A stretch of DNA of 64,000 nt from assembly GCA_003116975.1 (NCBI GenBank), contig BGKB01000070.1:278920-342919 (forward strand), given 5' to 3'. Shown piece by piece: positions 59,162 through 64,000 of the stretch (position 1 is the stretch's first letter; every line of letters begins with the position of its first letter). Made by a program: the position numbers and the translations under genes. The notes under the pieces were generated by a model. That model had not been told where the DNA came from, searched no databases, and saw only the letters and a list, made by a program, of their open reading frames with translations. This stretch comes from Aurantiochytrium sp. KH105. Lineage: Eukaryota; Sar; Bigyra; Thraustochytrida; Thraustochytriidae.

Positions 59162-61975
59162 TTACTTGGCTTCTGGGGCTTTCGGACTAAGAGCATCCGG
59201 GGCTTTAGGACTGAGCGCATCCGGAACTGAGGTAACCGAGGCAACCGAGGAATTCCGCATGCCACCCACAACGGAGGATCCGCGCGGCTTAACGGAGGAG
59301 AGGAACTTTCCACGAAACGCAAACGCGGCCAGGGAAGACTTGTTGCGGACATCGATCTCGCGTCGCAATACAAAGACCTTGTCACGGAGTTTATTGAGCT
59401 TTTTGGACTCGGTGTCGAGCTCCTTCTTGAGCTGGTCGACTCGATTGCCCTGTTTCTGCGTCGAGTCCACGAGGCGGTCGAGTAAGGCATCGATGCTGAG
59501 CGGTGGCTCTTCCTTGGCAACGTTGTACTTGCCGCTGCTCGAACTTGCCTCGTCTCCGTCGATGACACTTGGAGCGATCGACGCCACGGTCCGCGTATCC
59601 CCTACACCAGGCGAAGACGTCGATAGGCTTAGCACAGAGCGCAGTACAGAGCGCACAGAGTGGCGACGAAAGATTCCACGAATCGATTGGTAGCACGGTA
59701 TCATGACCATATGAGGAACCAGGACCAACTCGGAGAGAATGAGGAGGAGAGCGCCAATCATGTTCTTGGTCGTGGCTGTCACCTTTTCGTCAATTGCGCC
59801 CCAAATGAGAAAGGCCACACCCGTATAGATGACCCCGAGCGTGACAATGATCCATTGCAATCGCGAGTTATTGAAGCGCGAAGGCAGCGACTCGGTTTGC
59901 AAAGCCACCCAGCCTGCATACATTAGAGGAGGGACCTTGATGGAGGTCAAGGCGAGCATAAAGGGTCGTGCGCTGACGTCCGTCGTCGTGAGGCAGAAAC
60001 GTTGAGTATGGTTCTTGATGTGCGGCTTGGTGACGACGAGCATCGCCACGGCCACGATGAGGTCTGGCAGTGAAACAAGCACAAGCTGTTTAATCAAGCG
60101 CCTTGAGGTGAACTTGACGCGCTTCATTGCCATATACTTGTATAGGCGCACGAGAAAGGCGGACTTGATGAAAAAGGTTGACAAAACCAGGTGCATCCCC
60201 ACCAGGGGAAAAAGAACCTCAAGATGGCACGTCACGGTCTCCTCCGTTGCCGAGAGGTGATGCGAATTTTCAGGGATCTCATCGAGCGGTGTCGAAAACA
60301 TTGCCAAGAAAATACCGGCCAGACCAACCAGAAGACAACCCATACACTGGAAGACGAGAACGTCGAGCCGGTTGGAACGCACGACTGGTGATTTGCGCAT
60401 GACGAAAAAGATGATCAAGGCCAAGCCCGAGATCAAGACTGTGACGGCCCCGGCTGCAAAGGAAAGAGCGCGAAGAAAAAAGCCCATGTCGCCAGTGTCG
60501 AGCTTTTCCTCGACGTTCAGAATCACGGGCGAGACGTCTAGGTCTGTTGTGACATCGAAAAGTTCCAATAGCAGCGTCACAATCTCTTGTCCCGGGATTT
60601 CGAGAAGCCAGTACTTGCTGTCGTCGCTAAGAACGCTTGCGTTGCCGTGCAAACTGACGCCGTTTCCGAAGAGAGACCAAGCCGGCGAAAATGCGGTGAC
60701 GCGGTCTTCGAGTACGTGGTCAACGAGGAGAAAGGAGAGCGTTTCGTCTGTTTCCGTCCATGAACCACAGTTGCGGACGCGATCGCACGGGTCGCCCAGG
60801 TCGAGCAAAAATTCTTCGGTCGAATAGTCGGCAGCTCTGGCAATTTGGCGCAGGTTTGCAGAGTCAAGAGCGTACATTTCGACTGGCAGCGACTCGCGAC
60901 ACGGGGAGCAAATGCACTCGTAGTCGTCCGGACAGGCGAAACGGCTGTCCTCGGCCTCGAGAGCGGCGCAGTGCGCCGCAATCTCTGCCTTGGGATACTT
61001 TGCGTAACCTGATGGGCAAATGAGCGTTTCAACCTCACTTGAAGAAAATCGGCATGTTTCCCAACCCGTGTGAACATCCGTATGCAAGATCCCCAGGTCT
61101 CTCTGCACAATTGCCTCGTGGTGATACGAGGCGGGTGGGCCAAATTTGAAGTAGCCTCCGTCCGCCAGCTCGGCACTTTCGTTGAGATTCAGACGAAGAA
61201 CCGCCTCGAGGACCGCTTCCTGGACGTCTTCCGCGACGTGTGGAAACGCCATGAAGGCCCATTCGCTGTACAAATCAGTGCTGTGCTCATACGCAAAGTC
61301 GTCGTCGACTTCCCCAACAATCTTGAACTGACTTGCGTCGGCGAGCTGACCCTCGCGCACCATGGTCTCAAGGGTGTCCATTCTCACGAAGCCGACATCG
61401 GCAGCGCCGCTTTGAAGATCGGCGACCACATTGAATTGACTACCCGTGAATCTGAGCTGCTTTGCCGTCGTGAACGGGTGAACCTCGTGATGTATCATCT
61501 GTTCAATTTGGGCCTGGGCGCCTCCGAAGCTCTTGAGTGAGACCGCAGAGATAACCTTGCCGTCAATGTCTTCAAGGGTGTTGATCTCGTCATTATCGGC
61601 ACGCGCAATGATTTTTCCAGCGTACTGATGAAGCGTGACACCACCATGGGTCTTTTGCAGCGTAGCGATGGGAGCTGCGTGAGCGACGGCGCTGGCACAG
61701 GTCTGGACAAAAGGGTTGGCAATTAGAAAGTCCACCTTTTCTTCTTGAATGCAGTCGAGAACTTGCGAGTACTCGAGCGCCTCAAATGCAATGGAAACGT
61801 CGTCGAGAAAGGCGTGAAGAGACGCGGTGAGATTCTTGACGAGTGTCCGATTCCAAAGTTGTGTGGTTTTTTCAACGCCCTTGCTCGCAAGCACGCCGAC
61901 GCGAAGTGTCGAGGCTGCTTTGCACGGGACGTTCGCGTATGCAGCGAGCGCCGCGAGCAGGAGAAAGAGACGCAT
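59162..61975 (-). CDS. Class C-like 7TM receptor with a bacterial TtrS/PhnD-type binding domain
   Basis: 937 residues from ATG 61975. The frame extends to 62074, but MRLFLLLAALAAYANVPCKA is a clear signal peptide. Residues about 22-290 match the periplasmic sensor of bacterial TtrS-like histidine kinases and the PhnD family. The segments are NPFVQTC, ARADNDEINTLEDIDGK, SAVSLKSFGG, RFTGSQFNVVADLQSGAADVG and HSTDLYSEWAFMAFPHV, in that order. A Cys-rich segment follows at about 295-400. Seven helices lie at about 498-760, with KSAFLVRLYKY after TM3 as in GABA-B-like receptors, and Cys at the TM3 start and in loop 2 for the conserved disulfide. The cytoplasmic tail has a coiled coil (about 826-876) and a repeated PDALSPKA. 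The protein is probably a plasma-membrane chemoreceptor signalling through G proteins; the ligand is unknown. Confidence 0.85.
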   Translation of the reverse strand: MRLFLLLAALAAYANVPCKAASTLRVGVLASKGVEKTTQLWNRTLVKNLTASLHAFLDDVSIAFEALEYSQVLDCIQEEKVDFLIANPFVQTCASAVAHAAPIATLQKTHGGVTLHQYAGKIIARADNDEINTLEDIDGKVISAVSLKSFGGAQAQIEQMIHHEVHPFTTAKQLRFTGSQFNVVADLQSGAADVGFVRMDTLETMVREGQLADASQFKIVGEVDDDFAYEHSTDLYSEWAFMAFPHVAEDVQEAVLEAVLRLNLNESAELADGGYFKFGPPASYHHEAIVQRDLGILHTDVHTGWETCRFSSSEVETLICPSGYAKYPKAEIAAHCAALEAEDSRFACPDDYECICSPCRESLPVEMYALDSANLRQIARAADYSTEEFLLDLGDPCDRVRNCGSWTETDETLSFLLVDHVLEDRVTAFSPAWSLFGNGVSLHGNASVLSDDSKYWLLEIPGQEIVTLLLELFDVTTDLDVSPVILNVEEKLDTGDMGFFLRALSFAAGAVTVLISGLALIIFFVMRKSPVVRSNRLDVLVFQCMGCLLVGLAGIFLAMFSTPLDEIPENSHHLSATEETVTCHLEVLFPLVGMHLVLSTFFIKSAFLVRLYKYMAMKRVKFTSRRLIKQLVLVSLPDLIVAVAMLVVTKPHIKNHTQRFCLTTTDVSARPFMLALTSIKVPPLMYAGWVALQTESLPSRFNNSRLQWIIVTLGVIYTGVAFLIWGAIDEKVTATTKNMIGALLLILSELVLVPHMVMIPCYQSIRGIFRRHSVRSVLRSVLSLSTSSPGVGDTRTVASIAPSVIDGDEASSSSGKYNVAKEEPPLSIDALLDRLVDSTQKQGNRVDQLKKELDTESKKLNKLRDKVFVLRREIDVRNKSSLAAFAFRGKFLSSVKPRGSSVVGGMRNSSVASVTSVPDALSPKAPDALSPKAPEAK

Positions 61976-63245
61976 TTTGCGCGCGAGCCTGGATTTCCAG
62001 CCCTGCGCCGCGCCACCAACAGGGCGCCGCTCGAGGCGCGATGGCGGCGCAAAGTTGGGAAAGCCTGGACCCAAAGAGGATGCAGGCCTGGAGTGGAGGC
62101 GAACGATTCGCGTCTGACTGCCTGCTTGCTTGGCCGATGTCTATCTGGGCATACGGCGGCTCAAGTTCCTACTATGTGCGCGTGCCAGATGGTCGGTGCG
62201 CGGGGGTGAATGCGCCGGCCGGATCCCGAGGTTCGCTTTTTCCCGGGCAGCCCCGCGAGCGTCTCGGCTGCGCAAGGCTCGAAACTCGAGGCTCGAGACG
62301 GACTGCCGCGGTTCGCGCCGCGCGAAGGACAACTGCTTTTTCGTTGCGGGAGACGGCCAGGCAGGCTTGCCAAGTCTTGAGGGGCGCAGATCGTTTTTTT
62401 GGTTGTTGCCACCAACGAAGTCTCGACCTCACAGTCAGCTCGATCAGTTAGCTCAGGCAGTCAGACATGTGCCGTTACGATCGATCGAGCAATGGACTCG
62501 AGCAATCGATCGCCCTCGTTGATCTGCCTACTGCAGTGCAGGCTCGATCAAGCGAAACAGCTCGGCGCTTTGCTTCGCCGGAGTTGGGGCAGCCTGTCCT
62601 ACCTACGGCGAAGCACTCTCGGGTCGACCTTATCGCGATGCTCGAAAACCGTCCGAGGCTTTCAGCGCGTCGTGCACGGTCCATCTCGGCAACCCGCCCG
62701 TTCATCCGTCCAACTTCCTTCCACCACCTCTTCTATTCCCATCATCATACTCGCACTCGTGAATGTGTCCGTTGAGTCGGGCAAACGGAGTTGACATGTG
62801 AATGCTGTTGGCCTAGCTTACGAGCGCTGGCGACAGCGAATTGCAAAGCTTGCGTATTTTGCTGCTGCAGCTGGTGGGCGGGCATAGGGAGGGGGGGCGA
62901 TCGGCACGGGCAGGCACACGCATGGAGGCCTGAGGGTTGCAACTTCACGACTACGTCCAGGCTGCGCGGGGACCCGCGCCGGATGGCCGTCTCCTCTTGC
63001 AAATTATTGCATGGCAGGCGTGACCATGCATGCATGCGTGCTCAGAGACGTGCGTGCATCTCAAAAGTCTGTGCTCGAGTCTGCCGCCGGAAGTTTTAAG
63101 GTCGAAGTGGAAGTTGGCAGAGTCCCAGCGCGGCGAGTCGGTTGTCCCGCGGCGGCGAGGCAGAGCTCGAGATGACAAGAAGCAACAAAGCTGCGTACGG
63201 ATGCGGGGCGCTGCACCGCGTGCATGCGTCAGCGTGCATGCGTCA

Positions 63246-63280
<35 letters not shown>

Positions 63281-64000
63281 TGTGTGCGTGTCCATGGGGA
63301 TGGGCGTAGTCGTGGCGGTTGATTCATGGTAGAAAATGCGAAGACCTCTGTCACATTGCAACGGTTCAATCGTTGCGAGTCATGGTCATTAGTTCACAGA
63401 GTCGTCCGTTGGAAGCTAAATTCCCCGTGGCGAAACGAGCAGGCCAGGCTAGAAGGCAAAGAAAGCAAAAGGCAGGAGTGACTCGTGTCCTGACTAGTCG
63501 TTTCTCGAGAACTCGCGACGCACCGCGATGGGACGCGAACGGAAGGAAAGAAGGCGGGAGGGACAAAGTGAAAATCTCGCAAGACCTTGCTTTGAGTCGA
63601 GAAGCTGGAGCCTTCAAGTTGCAAGCTGTGCAAAGAAGCCATTGTATGCTGTGCTTGCAGGGGAAGCAAAGAATGACGCAGGCAAGCAGCACATCATGGC
63701 GGCAGGTGACGGCGCGCTGTCAAGCATGCTTGGCGCTCCGCACTCACATCTGTTCAGTACAACCAGCGTGAAGGGGGGGGGGTGAGGGGAAAAGGCAAGG
63801 GAGAGGCCATAACCAGCATTTCATTGCTGCGTAGGTCATTGCTCCTTGCTGTTACGGGTGCACAATGGTCAGAAGGGAAGCACGGTTGTCCATCTATTGC
63901 TGAAGCAAGTCGCACAACGTGAGGGGGGGGGACCCGCTCGTTTTTCTGTCTTTTGCATCGTCTGGCCGCGAGACGTTGGACAGTCTGGCCTAGAGGCGTA
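61976..64000. other. Right-end region with no supported gene
   Basis: This stretch holds the promoter of the 7TM receptor gene. A GATCGATCGAG-type palindromic patch lies at about 62475-62515, and (GCGT)n lies at about 63247-63280. G-runs lie at about 62888 and 63770-63782. Frames up to 202 codons (61843-62451) extend out of the receptor gene on the opposite strand and are shadows or low-complexity. A gene starting beyond the right edge is possible. Confidence 0.55.
63247..63280. repeat. (GCGT)n tetranucleotide repeat
   Basis: About eight GCGT/TGCG units in the gene-free right end, followed by degenerate GTGT sequence. Confidence 0.9.

Noticed and set aside
63241-63290. Possible CRISPR-like or spaced repeat array at the right end
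   Set aside because: It is a plain GCGT tetranucleotide repeat without spacers, and the genome is eukaryotic.

Overview
The window is nuclear DNA from a eukaryote. It carries about 20 well-separated genes on both strands, almost all uninterrupted, with G+C-rich codon use and standard stop codons. The mix of a Rab2 GTPase, the beta subunit of phenylalanyl-tRNA synthetase, an eIF4B/eIF4G-like factor, a PAS receptor of the Tmc type, a class C 7TM receptor and a DUF2009 protein, with almost no introns, suggests an intron-poor protist. A stramenopile such as a thraustochytrid fits best. That assignment is inference; no rRNA gene or other direct marker is present.

Layout. 1-9037 (minus) is the 5' part of a giant intronless gene of more than 3000 codons, with four tandem copies of a 4TM (DUF2254-like) plus helical unit; it runs off the left edge. 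10660-12114 (minus) is a coiled-coil protein with 31-residue repeats. 12743-17822 (plus) holds an SDS22-like LRR protein and a composite translation factor. 18148-20100 (minus) is a deSUMOylase/ubiquilin-like multidomain protein. 21182-22729 (minus) is a DCAF15-like protein. 22730-26503 has no convincing gene. 26504-31660 (plus) is the Tmc-type PAS receptor. 31958-35207 (minus) holds an RlmL-like rRNA methyltransferase and a RasGAP-domain protein. 37465-41627 (plus) holds a DUF2009 protein and a MORN-adenylate kinase. 42167-44690 (minus) holds a NagD-type HAD phosphatase and a Cys-rich membrane protein. 45510-46953 (plus) is 3-isopropylmalate dehydrogenase, with the only coding intron I can support. 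47755-51592 (minus) holds a small hypothetical protein and a coiled-coil protein ending in a CaaX box. 53012-58600 (plus) holds a coiled-coil hypothetical, FARSB and RAB2. 59162-61975 (minus) is a receptor joining a bacterial TtrS/PhnD-type binding domain to a class C 7TM core. 61976-64000 holds no gene that I can support.

The genes form no single operon-like pathway. Many are housekeeping genes (translation, leucine synthesis, vesicle traffic, ubiquitin/SUMO). Against that background stand three large membrane proteins with sensory or unknown roles. The strongest candidates for undescribed biology are the TtrS/PhnD-7TM receptor, the four-fold DUF2254-like giant protein and the PPPDE-UBL-PUB-STI1-UIM protein. 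Between genes lie many pentanucleotide and other simple repeats. All family assignments were made by eye from motifs; no database search was run.
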